A DNA stretch of 64,000 nt from Fluviispira multicolorata (GTDB lineage: Bacteria; Bdellovibrionota_B; Oligoflexia; Silvanigrellales; Silvanigrellaceae): contig NZ_WFLN01000005.1 of NCBI RefSeq assembly GCF_009208585.1, forward strand, positions 81,372 through 145,371, written 5' to 3'. The translations under genes were made by a program, and so were the position numbers. Of this stretch, positions 37,466 to 47,415 are shown in pieces. Numbering within the stretch: the stretch's first letter is position 1; each line of letters starts with the position of its first letter. Below the pieces are notes generated by a model. That model was not told the DNA's origin, made no database searches, and saw nothing but the letters and a program-made list of their open reading frames with translations.

Positions 37466-40150
37466 TTAGGGAACAAAATCACTCCATAAATTAACATCAA
37501 GAAAATCGGAAAAAGCACTTATTGAAGTTGCATTTAATGAAAATTTAATATTGCTGTGTGGAATAAAAAAGCCTGCTTTAAAATAGGATTCAAAAGTTCT
37601 TTGTGCAAATACTTTAGAAAAAATTGGAGGTTGTATTGCTATTGTTCTTAGAAACGCCGCAGAGTGAGTTGTGATTGATTTTTGAATTAATTCATCACGA
37701 GTAAAGGAGCCCTTCTCTTTAACAAGTTCAATAGCTGTAGCCATTTGAATGCCATATAATTCGGTTTCTGGTTTAATAATCCGAGATAAAAATTGTAATG
37801 ATTGTGTGATTGAAGTATTCTTAGAAAGTGTTATTATATTATCATTTAATTCTATAAATTGTAATTGAACAAAAATATCTAAACACGATTTTGTAATCAA
37901 TTGACTAGAAGTTTTACTGTCCCAGTAAAGATCATCTTGCCAGATACGGCGAATTGAAGAAACTTTAGCTTCGAGTTTTTGCTGAGTTCTGTCTTCGCTT
38001 TTTCCAGTTAAAAGAATATGTGCAATGATTCCAAAGGGTGCAAGCGTGTGGAAAATAGTTCCTCGGTACCACCATAAATTCATTTCTTTGACTTCGTTGC
38101 GTGTGAATTCGAAATCTCCATCCTTATTCTTTTTCTTTTTCATTAATTCCCAGCGTTCACCCGCTGAAAAAATCTGATTTATAATGCTATAAACGGATCC
38201 TACTTGATTTTCTGTAATAGTTAAATCTGTGCTTAAATTAACATTATTTTTTATATCACTATGTAGATTTTCATTTAGTAAATATGGCAAAGAATTTTCT
38301 GAGTTTGAGCTAGTGGAAAGCTTCCAATTTAATGGTTTTGAAATTTCATTAATTAAAAAATGCAAAAGTATAACTTGATATTGAAGTGTTTTGTACTGTA
38401 TTGAATCCTCTTGCGAAGAAAGTAAACAAGTTGCTAATAATGAGGTATCAGAAGCCGTGGCCGCACAATTTATTTTTTGATTTACACGTTTAGAAAGGTA
38501 TTTTATAAAGCCTTGTACTTGAGGATCTCGTGTATCAAAGTCCTCTGGCAATAATTTTAAATTATTGGGTAAAATATTTTCTGGAGTAATACCAAATTCT
38601 TCAGTGGATTCTTTCTTAACTTTATCAATGTACTCTTTCCAAATATCCCCAATTTTTAATGGATCTCCAAAAGAAACATCAACACTACCATAATTTGTAA
38701 AAACTTTACGAACTCCATTTAAAAATTGCAATACATTTTCTTTTTGCTTTTTAGCACCTTTTAATTCTTTTGCATATGAGTCGTCTTCCATAACTTTATC
38801 ATAACTAAAATAAACAGGAACTATATAAGTGTTTTCAGATTTACGTGTCAAAATGCTTTGCACACAGATACTTAACATGCCAACCTTAGGCTGCAGCAGT
38901 TTACCTATTCGACTTCTACCACCCTCATGAAAAAACTCCACAGGAAAACTATTCTGTAATAGAAAGTTTACATATTCTGTGAATGTATGCGCATAAATTC
39001 GATTTCCAGCAAAACTTCTTCTAATAAAAAAAGCTCCGCCCTTTCTTAAAATAGAACCAATCGGCCAAAAATTTAAATTAATTCCCGCTGCAATGTGAGG
39101 TATGACAAATCCTTTTTTAAATAAAACGTAAGAAAGTAATAAGTAATCGAAATGGCTGCGGTGACTCGGCATCCATAAAATCTGACCTTCTTTTGCAACA
39201 CGTTCAATATTTTCAAAATGGCGAACACGAACCCCTTCAAATATTTTTGTCCAAATAAAGTCAAATATTTTTTCAAGAGCTCGGATTGTTACGTAATTAT
39301 AATTTGCGCCAATTTCTCGAGTGTACTTAACAATTTGTTGTTCTGTTTTGAGAGGGTTTTCAGAGGATTGAATAAATTTTTTGGTTGTTGGAGTGCTTAA
39401 TATCCATTGACTGATTCGTTCATTATCGTAAAGAGCTGGACCAAATGCGGCAGCACGTTCTTTCGCAAATTCAATATTAAAAAGTCGACGCATTTTTCGA
39501 GCATTATCAAATTCTATTTCAATGCTATCTTGATTTTCTTGGGTAACAAGTGCTGTGATGGTTTCATTTTTTGCAACATCTAAATTTTTTAATTCAATAA
39601 GGGGTGAATGAAATATTTTTCCAAATGAAATATTCACTTCACCTCTATGCAAAATCAGCATAAATAATTTTTGTAATCCATTGCCTGTGCCGTCATCTGG
39701 AAATAAGGATCTTAAAAGGAAGCCTTTTTCATGTCTTTCAGGGGCTCGACTCCAAAAAATACTGACAGGAATAAAAATAAGTTTTTCATTTTTTGAACGA
39801 GGATCGTTACGTATTAGGCGGACAAAATCACTTAAAAAATTATCTCTAAAAGAATTTGAGAATAAAAGTGAGCTGGATTTAATTGCCAATAGAGCTCCGT
39901 GACGAAAGCGTTTAGGCTTTGCTTCTAAAGCTACTTTTTTAATTTCTAATTCCATGAGAGCTTTATTTAGAACAAGAGTATCGATAATTGACATTCTTGG
40001 AAGGACATAAACCACAGATTTATTATTGAGTGTTTCTTTAAAAGACTCTTTTGTAATAGATTTAGGGTATATGCGGATACGCATAAATGAAGAAAGCGGT
40101 GAAATTAACCAAGCCCAGCGTCTAAAATGAATGCCTAACATGGAATACAT
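37466..40150 (-). CDS. plsB: Glycerol-3-phosphate acyltransferase
   Basis: An 894-residue PlsB. The acyltransferase blocks are MPSHRSHFDYLLLSYVL (H-x4-D), AFFIRRSF (block II), VEFFHEGGRSRIGKLLQPK (block III) and VPVYFSYDKVMED (block IV). It transfers an acyl chain to glycerol-3-phosphate, the first step of phospholipid synthesis, at the inner membrane. A GGGAG lies before the ATG. It is the last gene of the run livHMGF-panC-plsB, 20 bp after panC. Length fits the 800-residue PlsB class with a slight excess. Confidence 0.94.
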   Translation of the reverse strand: MYSMLGIHFRRWAWLISPLSSFMRIRIYPKSITKESFKETLNNKSVVYVLPRMSIIDTLVLNKALMELEIKKVALEAKPKRFRHGALLAIKSSSLLFSNSFRDNFLSDFVRLIRNDPRSKNEKLIFIPVSIFWSRAPERHEKGFLLRSLFPDDGTGNGLQKLFMLILHRGEVNISFGKIFHSPLIELKNLDVAKNETITALVTQENQDSIEIEFDNARKMRRLFNIEFAKERAAAFGPALYDNERISQWILSTPTTKKFIQSSENPLKTEQQIVKYTREIGANYNYVTIRALEKIFDFIWTKIFEGVRVRHFENIERVAKEGQILWMPSHRSHFDYLLLSYVLFKKGFVIPHIAAGINLNFWPIGSILRKGGAFFIRRSFAGNRIYAHTFTEYVNFLLQNSFPVEFFHEGGRSRIGKLLQPKVGMLSICVQSILTRKSENTYIVPVYFSYDKVMEDDSYAKELKGAKKQKENVLQFLNGVRKVFTNYGSVDVSFGDPLKIGDIWKEYIDKVKKESTEEFGITPENILPNNLKLLPEDFDTRDPQVQGFIKYLSKRVNQKINCAATASDTSLLATCLLSSQEDSIQYKTLQYQVILLHFLINEISKPLNWKLSTSSNSENSLPYLLNENLHSDIKNNVNLSTDLTITENQVGSVYSIINQIFSAGERWELMKKKKNKDGDFEFTRNEVKEMNLWWYRGTIFHTLAPFGIIAHILLTGKSEDRTQQKLEAKVSSIRRIWQDDLYWDSKTSSQLITKSCLDIFVQLQFIELNDNIITLSKNTSITQSLQFLSRIIKPETELYGIQMATAIELVKEKGSFTRDELIQKSITTHSAAFLRTIAIQPPIFSKVFAQRTFESYFKAGFFIPHSNIKFSLNATSISAFSDFLDVNLWSDFVP

Positions 40151-40170
40151 ATTAAATTATCTCCCAAAAA

Positions 40171-41088
40171 CTAGCCTAATGCTCTTTTGATAAGCTCAAC
40201 AAGAGCATCAATTTGGGAAGAATCGTTGCCAAGAACGATATTGTCAATAAGGCGGGTCTTTGATCCAGCATCTTCTATAAATTGAGCTAGGGCGAGAACA
40301 CAATCTTCGGAAATGGTGTCTTCACATTTACGAGTTAAATCAGAGGTGAGGCGGAATTCTAGGTACTGAGGGATGAGCTTTTCCTTATTTAATTCAGCTT
40401 TACACAATTCGTCTAGTTTATGGACAGATCGTTCTCCTGCAAGAAATGCTTTAGCGACCTGAGCAAGTGCGCGTGGAAGAGTCGATGAAATTTTACGACC
40501 TTCTGGACTCAAAAAACGGTTTCGACTGCTTAAAGGCAATCCATCAGCTTCTCTGATGGTTGGGCAAGAGATAATTTTTATGGGTAAAGAAAGATCTTCT
40601 ACCATTTTTTTTACGACTTGGACTTGCTGAAAATCTTTTTGACCTAAATACATCTTATCAGCTTGAGTCAAATTAATTAATAAGTTTAGAACCGTAGCAA
40701 CACCATTAAAATGTCCTAATCTAAATGCGCCACAAAGAACTTCAGTGATTTCTGTTACTTTAACTTCGGTTTTAAAATGATTTGGATACATTTCTTCTAC
40801 GGTGGGAGCAAATAACACAGTTCCATTATTTTTTTCACAGACTTCAATATCTTTTTGAAAAGTTCTTGGATATTTAGAGAGATCTTCATTTGCTGAAAAC
40901 TGCTTTGGATTTACAAAAATAGAAATGAGAGTGCAATCGTTTTCAGAGGCAGATAATTTAACAAGACTTGCATGGCCCTCATGGAGTGCTCCCATTGTAG
41001 GGACAAAACCAATTGATTTTCGAGTTTTCTTTTGCTCTGCCACAAATGAGATTAATTCTTTTTTACGAGTGATAACTAAAAGTGACAT
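40171..41088 (-). CDS. panC: Pantothenate synthetase
   Basis: A 305-residue PanC. It shows FVPTMGALHEGHASLV (nucleotide-binding H-x-G-H), IFVNPKQFSANEDLSKYPR, YLGQKDFQQVQVVKKMV and the SSRNRFLSPEGR adenylate region. It joins pantoate and beta-alanine to pantothenate. Its start is 5 bp after livF, so it appears to be in the transporter operon. panB and panD are not in the window. Confidence 0.95.
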   Translation of the reverse strand: MSLLVITRKKELISFVAEQKKTRKSIGFVPTMGALHEGHASLVKLSASENDCTLISIFVNPKQFSANEDLSKYPRTFQKDIEVCEKNNGTVLFAPTVEEMYPNHFKTEVKVTEITEVLCGAFRLGHFNGVATVLNLLINLTQADKMYLGQKDFQQVQVVKKMVEDLSLPIKIISCPTIREADGLPLSSRNRFLSPEGRKISSTLPRALAQVAKAFLAGERSVHKLDELCKAELNKEKLIPQYLEFRLTSDLTRKCEDTISEDCVLALAQFIEDAGSKTRLIDNIVLGNDSSQIDALVELIKRALG

Positions 41089-41093
41089 ATAAA

Positions 41094-41801
41094 TTATCCT
41101 CCAAGATAAGCGCGTTGAACGTCATCATCATGCAGGAGAGATTGAGCTTCACCTTTTTTAATGACAGTTCCTAACTCAAGGACATAAGCCCTGTGGGAAA
41201 TTTTAAGAGCTAGCCTTGCATTTTGTTCAGCGAGTAGAATTGTCATCCCTCCACGATTGAGTTCAGAAATTATCTTAAAAATTTGTTGAACAACAAGGGG
41301 AGCAATGCCAAGGCTTGGTTCATCTAAAAGGAGCAATTTTGGTCTTGCCATGAGTGCTCTCGCAATGGCGAGCATTTGTTGTTCACCACCAGACAAAAGG
41401 ATCGACTTTTGGTTCATACGTTCACCAAGTCTAGGGAACCAATCTATCATTTTATCAATGTCTTTTTGAATTTCTTGGGAAGAATTTTTTGTGCAAAATG
41501 CTCCCATAAATAAATTTTCTTTAACTGTCATATCAGGAAAAACCATACGTCCTTCAGGAGATTGGCTTATTCCAAGTTTAACAATTTCATGAGATTCAAT
41601 ATTTGAAATATTACTCTTTGAAAAAAATATTTTACCACTTTTAGCTTTTACTAGTCCTGATAATGTTCTTAAGAAAGTTGTTTTACCAGCGCCATTACTT
41701 CCAACTAAAGAAACAATTTCGCCTTGAAATATTTCAAAGTTTACACTTTTTAGGGCTTGTATAGCTCCATAATTTACAGATAAATTTTCAACGAGAAGCA
41801 T
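41094..41801 (-). CDS. livF: Branched-chain amino acid ABC transporter ATPase LivF
   Basis: A 235-residue ATPase with Walker A SLVGSNGAGKTTFLRTLSG, signature ILLSGGEQQMLAIARAL and Walker B KLLLLDEPSLGIAP. LivF proteins are this short and lack the extended C-terminus of LivG. Its start overlaps the end of livG by 14 bp. With LivG it powers uptake of branched-chain amino acids across the inner membrane. Confidence 0.94.
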   Translation of the reverse strand: MLLVENLSVNYGAIQALKSVNFEIFQGEIVSLVGSNGAGKTTFLRTLSGLVKAKSGKIFFSKSNISNIESHEIVKLGISQSPEGRMVFPDMTVKENLFMGAFCTKNSSQEIQKDIDKMIDWFPRLGERMNQKSILLSGGEQQMLAIARALMARPKLLLLDEPSLGIAPLVVQQIFKIISELNRGGMTILLAEQNARLALKISHRAYVLELGTVIKKGEAQSLLHDDDVQRAYLGG

Positions 41802-42597
41802 TTAATGTTTCCTTAATATTAAAATCATCTTCAATATCTGAACCAAGATAGGCTTCTATTACTTCATGGTTCGTTTGAATGATTTCAGGAGGTCCTTCTG
41901 CAATAACACTTCCATAATTTAATACTGTGATATTTTCACATAAATTCATTACAAATCTCATATCATGTTCTATGAGGAGCACCGATATTTTTTGTTCTGA
42001 AATTCTTTTTACAAGTTCTTGTAATGCGAGTTTTTCGGTTGGATTCATACCGGCTGCGGGTTCATCTAGTAATAATAAAGAGGGATCAGTCATTAAAGAG
42101 CGAGCGATTTCTAATTTTCTTTGCATTCCATAAGGTAACGAAATTGCAGGCGAGTCTTTATACTTTTCAAGACCACAAAACTCAAGCAATTTGTTTGCCT
42201 TTTTCCAGAGTTCTTTTTCTTTTTTGTAAGAGTTAGGTAACATAAAAAGAGATGAGAGAAATGTTCCCTCTCTTTTTATGCAAGCACCAGACATAATATT
42301 TTCGCAGACACTCATGTTTGCGAATAAACGGATATTTTGAAAAGTACGCGCTACTTTATGGTGAGCAATTACATGTGTTGGAATGCCAATAAGCTCTTTA
42401 TCATTTACTTTGACTGAACCTGAATTGGGTCTGTAAACACCTGTAATAATGTTAAATACTGTGGTTTTACCAGCACCATTTGGTCCTATAACGCCCGAAA
42501 TTCCCCCTTGCCTCACATTAATATGAAAATTATTTAATGCGACAAGTCCACCAAATTTAACTGTTACATTTGAAATAGAGAGGATATTATTATTCAT
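41788..42597 (-). CDS. livG: Branched-chain amino acid ABC transporter ATPase LivG
   Basis: A 269-residue ATPase with Walker A IGPNGAGKTTVFNIITGVY, signature SLPYGMQRKLEIARSLM and Walker B LLLLDEPAAGMNPTEK. The P-A-A-G-M-N-P sequence is typical of LivG. It overlaps livM by 8 bp and livF by 14 bp, indicating coupled translation of the membrane-associated subunits. Confidence 0.94.
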   Translation of the reverse strand: MNNNILSISNVTVKFGGLVALNNFHINVRQGGISGVIGPNGAGKTTVFNIITGVYRPNSGSVKVNDKELIGIPTHVIAHHKVARTFQNIRLFANMSVCENIMSGACIKREGTFLSSLFMLPNSYKKEKELWKKANKLLEFCGLEKYKDSPAISLPYGMQRKLEIARSLMTDPSLLLLDEPAAGMNPTEKLALQELVKRISEQKISVLLIEHDMRFVMNLCENITVLNYGSVIAEGPPEIIQTNHEVIEAYLGSDIEDDFNIKETLNASR

Positions 42598-43549
42598 TAG
42601 TCTTTCTCATTTTATTTATTCTCTCAAACAAAGAAGCAACACCTTTTGGATTGAGAAGCATTATAATAACAACAAGTACAGAAAAAATAAGAGTTCTATT
42701 TGATAAAATAGAATCAATTACAGGAATAAGAGAAGGTAAAAGAAATCCTTTTTCTGACATGAATATTAAATATGGATTTATGAGCTGAGGAATAAATCGC
42801 AATATTTCTGGTATTATCACAATAATAAAGGCACCAAAAATGCTTCCCATAACGCTATACATTCCACCAATAACAACAGCTAAAACAAGAACAACACTGT
42901 TATAAAAGCCTGCTTCGTCAGGGCTAATAAACTGGAGAGTGTGTGCATAAAAAACACCAGCAAGACCTGCAAGTGAGCTACCAATGAGAAATGATATTAA
43001 TTTTGTTTTATAAATATTTATTCCAAGGCTTCTTGCTGAAATTTCATCATCACGTGTTGCACGAACTGCATAACCTAAATTTGTTTTATAAAATCGAATA
43101 ATAAAGAAACAAACAACAAGCATAATTGAAAATATTAACAGTGGAGATCCCAATTTAGGAATATCTTTAAATCCTCTTGTTCCACCTACGAAATCTAGGT
43201 TTTTAAATACAGTTGCGACAATTTCACCAACTCCTAAAGTTGCCATTGCTAAATAATCACCTCGTAATTTTAAGCAAGGAATAGCAACAAGTAAACCTGT
43301 AAATGCAGCTCCTGTCATGCCAATAAGACATGCACAAATTAATAATAAAGTTGTGTCATGAATTCCGATGAGGGGTGCAATAAAAACTGTAAACATTGCG
43401 GAAGTGTAACCACCCACCGTATAAAATGCAGCATGACCTAGGGAAAGAAGACCAGTTCCTCCCAATATCAACTGTAAGCTCATTGCTTGGATAGCGAGAA
43501 TGGAAAACATGATAAATGGCAATTGACTATAATTTAAAAAATCCATCAT
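42590..43549 (-). CDS. livM: Branched-chain amino acid ABC transporter permease LivM
   Basis: A 319-residue permease with about eight hydrophobic helices. Family blocks are SLGHAAFYTVGGYTSAM, LRGDYLAMATLGVGEIV, TGGTRGF-like (VGGTRGFKDIP) and the coupling segment YAVRATRDDEISARSLGINI. It ends 5 bp after livH in the reading direction and overlaps livG by 8 bp. Confidence 0.94.
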   Translation of the reverse strand: MMDFLNYSQLPFIMFSILAIQAMSLQLILGGTGLLSLGHAAFYTVGGYTSAMFTVFIAPLIGIHDTTLLLICACLIGMTGAAFTGLLVAIPCLKLRGDYLAMATLGVGEIVATVFKNLDFVGGTRGFKDIPKLGSPLLIFSIMLVVCFFIIRFYKTNLGYAVRATRDDEISARSLGINIYKTKLISFLIGSSLAGLAGVFYAHTLQFISPDEAGFYNSVVLVLAVVIGGMYSVMGSIFGAFIIVIIPEILRFIPQLINPYLIFMSEKGFLLPSLIPVIDSILSNRTLIFSVLVVIIMLLNPKGVASLFERINKMRKTNE

Positions 43550-43554
43550 AGATA

Positions 43555-44430
43555 TTAAACTTTAACTAGCTGTGTTCGTCCTAATATCCCTTGGGGTCTT
43601 ATTAGAAGAACGAGTATTAAAATAACAAAAGCAAAACCGTCTTTATAAGTAGATAATCCATAACTGACGAGCATGCTTTCAGAAATGCCAAGAACCAGTC
43701 CACCTAGGACAGCTCCGCGAATTTCACCAATTCCACCCAGAACGGCCGCTGCAAATGCTTTTAAACCTGCATTAACTCCCATAAGTGGGAAGATTTGGTT
43801 GGTTGCCATTCCTTGAATTGTTCCAGCAATTACGGCAAGCACAGCTCCAATGAAGAAAGTTAAACTGACTGTTCTGTTAAAGGGGACTCCGCAAAGTTTT
43901 GAGGCATCGGCATGCATTGCTAGGGCACGTATTCCGGTACCTGCTTTTGTTTTGAATAAAAAAAGCTCAAGTAAAAATGCGAGCAGTAAAGTTAAAGAGA
44001 AAATACCAATATCTCTAATTCTTACAAAAAGCTCACCTAATGTCACAATATTCCCTGGAATATTTATTGGGAAACTTAAAGAATTTGGAGAGAAAAGAAC
44101 TTGAATAATATTTTGTAAAAATAAACTCATTGCGACAGCGGTGATAAGGGGGGCGAGGCGGCTGTGCTTGCGTAGAGGTTTATAAGCTATACGTTCGATA
44201 ACAACAGCTATTGTTCCTACAGATAAGAGGGAAAATAAAATTGCAACCCAAAGGGGAGCTCCCATAGTGAGAAATAGCATGACAAAATAAGCGCCAAGCA
44301 TAAATAACTCACCATGTGCAAAGTTAACAAATTGGAGAACTCCAAAAACCATTGAATAACCAATTGCGATAAGTGCATAAAGACTTCCAATTGCGATACC
44401 ATCGATGATTGCTTGTGTAAAATCTAGCAT
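43555..44430 (-). CDS. livH: Branched-chain amino acid ABC transporter permease LivH
   Basis: A 291-residue permease. It carries LQFVNFAHGELFMLGAYF near the N-terminus, the coupling segment TGIRALAMHADASKLCGV, and a C-terminal AAVLGGIGEIRGAVLGGLV, all typical of LivH. It follows the third binding-protein gene after 30 bp and begins the permease/ATPase block. Confidence 0.94.
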   Translation of the reverse strand: MLDFTQAIIDGIAIGSLYALIAIGYSMVFGVLQFVNFAHGELFMLGAYFVMLFLTMGAPLWVAILFSLLSVGTIAVVIERIAYKPLRKHSRLAPLITAVAMSLFLQNIIQVLFSPNSLSFPINIPGNIVTLGELFVRIRDIGIFSLTLLLAFLLELFLFKTKAGTGIRALAMHADASKLCGVPFNRTVSLTFFIGAVLAVIAGTIQGMATNQIFPLMGVNAGLKAFAAAVLGGIGEIRGAVLGGLVLGISESMLVSYGLSTYKDGFAFVILILVLLIRPQGILGRTQLVKV

Positions 44431-44460
44431 GTTACTTCTGTTACCTTAAAAAAATCTGTT

Positions 44461-45600
44461 TTAGTTAGATGACACTTTTGGCTTTATGCTTGTTATAAAT
44501 TTATAACCATTGGGAATATATTCAAGTATTACTGCTGGTTTTATTGGGTTGTGATTTTTATCCATAGTAATGGAACCAGTAATACCTTTAAAATCTTTTA
44601 AATTTGCCAATGCGTTGTTTATTTTTTCAGGATCAGAAGATTTAATTTCTTTAATTATGCTGTGAATAATTTTATAGGAATCATATCCTAATGCAGCATG
44701 TGCGCTTGGTTTTGCTTTGTATTTTTTTGTATAAGCTTCGACAAATGCTTTTACACTTGGATCATCACTGTCTGTTGAATAATGTGTAGAAGTGTATCCA
44801 CCAATTTCTGAACCTTTAGCAATTTTTCTTAGGTCGGGTGTGTACCAACCGTCACCTCCTAGTTTTTTGGATTTTATTTTGAGATCCTCAGCTTCTCTTA
44901 ATATAACCCCAACTTGTTGGTGGAACCCTGGAATATAAAGGACATCGGGTTTGCTTTTGCGTACATCTCCTAATTGTGAAGTAAAGCTTGTGTCCTTCTG
45001 TGAATATTTTAGCACTTTGAGTATTTTTCCCCCTTCTTTTTCAAAGGTAGAAATAAAATTATCACTCAGTCCTTTACTGTAATCAGAGTCAGAATCTTCA
45101 AGTATTATAGCTGTTTTTGCTTTAAGATTTTGACTTGCAAAATCGGCCATGACGACACCTTGAAAGCTATCAATAAAACATGTTCTATAAACATATTTTT
45201 TTCCTAATGTAACAGCATCATTTGTCGCTGCGGGAGAAAGCATAGGTATTTTTGCTTTTTCAGTGATAGATGCAGCTGCTATCGCATTTGAACTTATTAC
45301 CTCAGCAATAATAACATTTACGCGATCGGATGTGATTAATTTATTGATACCTTTTGCAGCTTCCACAGGAGTGCTTTGGGTGTCTTCAACAAATATTTTT
45401 AAATTGATATCTGAGTCAGTGAGTTCTTGGCGGGCAAGATCGATCCCATTTTTTGCTTCTTTTCCATAAAATGCTTGAGTCCCTGTTAAAGGTAATAATA
45501 CCCCAACTTTAGCATCAAGGGCATTGGCATTTAAGCTACCAATTAAACCAACCAAAGCTGCAAAAGTATAAGTAACAATTTTTTTATTTTTAAAATTCAT
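44461..45600 (-). CDS. Branched-chain amino acid-type substrate-binding protein, copy 1
   Basis: A 379-residue periplasmic binding protein of the LivJ/LivK type with a signal peptide (cut near SLNANALDAK). VGVLLPLTGTQAFYGKEAK and the AEVISSNAIAAASI segment are family blocks. No lipobox, so it is soluble in the periplasm. It lies nearest the permease genes and is one of three paralogues of identical length. The ligand is not known; differences from the other copies suggest different specificity. Confidence 0.92.
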   Translation of the reverse strand: MNFKNKKIVTYTFAALVGLIGSLNANALDAKVGVLLPLTGTQAFYGKEAKNGIDLARQELTDSDINLKIFVEDTQSTPVEAAKGINKLITSDRVNVIIAEVISSNAIAAASITEKAKIPMLSPAATNDAVTLGKKYVYRTCFIDSFQGVVMADFASQNLKAKTAIILEDSDSDYSKGLSDNFISTFEKEGGKILKVLKYSQKDTSFTSQLGDVRKSKPDVLYIPGFHQQVGVILREAEDLKIKSKKLGGDGWYTPDLRKIAKGSEIGGYTSTHYSTDSDDPSVKAFVEAYTKKYKAKPSAHAALGYDSYKIIHSIIKEIKSSDPEKINNALANLKDFKGITGSITMDKNHNPIKPAVILEYIPNGYKFITSIKPKVSSN

Positions 45601-45979
45601 TTAACAATTCCTCCTTAAATTCTGCAAATCTTGAATACCTTTTTTAAGAATGTTAATTTTCTTGTATTTTTAAAATCATGGGTTTAAATATTTATATTTA
45701 CTTGATTTTAACATTTTTAAAACCCTCTTATGGTAATCAAATATGAAAAAAATATATTGACTTAATATACCAACTTCATATGGTAGGCAGAAACAAATAT
45801 CACTATTTTTATTCAATAGCAAATTAACATTAAAGAAATAAGTATTAATTTATGTTTTCCCCATAACCAGAAATTATCGAGATTGTTTTAAAATCAATCA
45901 TCTTCGTAAAAATGATTGATTTTAAAATTTCTATTAACTTATATTGAAGTATTGATTTTAAAATTTAGAAAACATGAAA
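45601..45979. other. Intergenic region between binding-protein copies 1 and 2
   Basis: 379 bp of AT-rich sequence with no coding frame of note. It holds the 16-bp-stem hairpin at 45886-45927 and an extra copy of half of its arm at about 45951-45965. It could carry a secondary promoter for copy 1 and the permease genes. Confidence 0.55.
45886..45927 (-). terminator. Hairpin with 16-bp perfect stem downstream of binding-protein copy 2
   Basis: TTTTAAAATCAATCAT (45886-45901) pairs with 45912-45927, with a 10-nt loop. It lies 52 bp past the stop codon of copy 2. There is no strong U-tract after the stem, so it may be a partial terminator or a 3'-end stabiliser that sets binding-protein levels against the permease genes. 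Confidence 0.65.
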
Positions 45980-47119
45980 TCAATTTTTTTGCTCAGGAAG
46001 AACACTTGTTATAAATTTATAGCCGTTAGGAATAAATTGAAGAATGACCGCAGGTTTAATAGCATTGTTGTTTTTGTCCATTGAAATATTTCCAGTCACG
46101 CCATCAAAATTTTTGATTTTGGATAGTTCATCTCTCACTTTTTCGGAGTTTGGTGAATTGGCATTTTTAATTGCTTCATAAATCATTTTCATGGAATCAT
46201 AGCCGAGTGCAGAAAACGCACTTGGTTGTGTTTTGTATTTTTCATTATAAATTTTTATAAATTTTTGCAAAGTCGGGTTCTTGCTTTCATGCGAGTAATG
46301 GTTGGAAAAGTATCCTCCATTTTCAGCTCCTTTAGCAATTTGACGTAATTCAGGAGTGTCCCAGCCATCCGTTCCAACTAATTTCGATTTAATCTGTAGA
46401 TCTTTTGCTTCACGAATGATGACGGCTACCTGTTGATGAAAAGCAGGAATGAACAAAACATCTGGTTTCATTTTACGAACATCACCCAATTGCGAAGTGA
46501 AAGTAGTGTCTTTTTGCGAGAACTTTAATATTTTAAGAATTTTTCCCCCTTTCTCTTCAAAGGTGGCTTTAAAGTTTTCAGCAAGTCCTTTGCTGTAATC
46601 GGAGTCTGCATCTTCAAGAATAATTGCAGTCTTTGCCGAGAGATTTGTATAACTAAAATCTCCCATGACTACACCTTGAAAATTATCTTTAAAGCATGTT
46701 CTAAAAATATATTTTTTATTATCTGTTATTGTATCGTTCGTTGCACTAGGAGTTAAAATGGGAATTTTAGCTTTTTCGGCAATAGAACCAGCGGCAATTG
46801 TACTTGAACTTGTCATCTCACCAATAACAGCAATAACTTTATCAGAAGTAATAAGTTTATTCATTGCCTTTGCTGATTCAGCTGGTGAGCTTGCTGAATC
46901 TTCAACATAAATTTTAATAGAAGGGTCAGACTTTTGGAGTTCCTCTAGTGCAATGTCAATCCCTTTTTTAGCATCTTTACCATAGTAAGCTTGTGAACCT
47001 GTAAGAGGTAAAATAATTCCAACGCGTGCTTCAAAAGCGAAGACATTTAAAGAAAATGCAAGTCCTGAAACCATTGCAAATCCACGGGTAAAAAAATTAC
47101 ACTTGCTAACCGAACTCAT
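45980..47119 (-). CDS. Branched-chain amino acid-type substrate-binding protein, copy 2
   Basis: 379 residues with a signal peptide (cut near NVFAFEAR). VGIILPLTGSQAYYGKDAK and IGEMTSSSTIAAGSIAEKA are the family blocks. Clearly paralogous to copies 1 and 3 along its whole length, including FIPNGYKFITSV near the end. Separate upstream and downstream gaps of about 300-380 bp suggest its own transcription control. Confidence 0.92.
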   Translation of the reverse strand: MSSVSKCNFFTRGFAMVSGLAFSLNVFAFEARVGIILPLTGSQAYYGKDAKKGIDIALEELQKSDPSIKIYVEDSASSPAESAKAMNKLITSDKVIAVIGEMTSSSTIAAGSIAEKAKIPILTPSATNDTITDNKKYIFRTCFKDNFQGVVMGDFSYTNLSAKTAIILEDADSDYSKGLAENFKATFEEKGGKILKILKFSQKDTTFTSQLGDVRKMKPDVLFIPAFHQQVAVIIREAKDLQIKSKLVGTDGWDTPELRQIAKGAENGGYFSNHYSHESKNPTLQKFIKIYNEKYKTQPSAFSALGYDSMKMIYEAIKNANSPNSEKVRDELSKIKNFDGVTGNISMDKNNNAIKPAVILQFIPNGYKFITSVLPEQKN

Positions 47120-47415
47120 ACGACGTTCTCCTCATGAAAATTTCTAATGTATGTCGAGCAAAGGAATTTCTGATAGCTTTCAATTGGAAAGTCGATTCTT
47201 AGGACAAATCTAAAATGATTCATTTACGTACAATAAAATAAATCTAGGTTGTCAAAATACATCAATCAGAAGTGAACAAATATCATCTTTATGTTTATAA
47301 TGCAATTCATAAAATTTAATTTATTTTGTTTATGTAAGCTAAACATTAAATATACTGGCTTGTCAGTTAATTAAGCGAATTTTATTTAGCATATTAACGT
47401 ATCAGCTGAGTTACT

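Noticed and set aside
47255..47275. TTGACA on the minus strand upstream of binding-protein copy 2
   Set aside because: The only reasonable -10 is 14 bp away, too close for a standard promoter.
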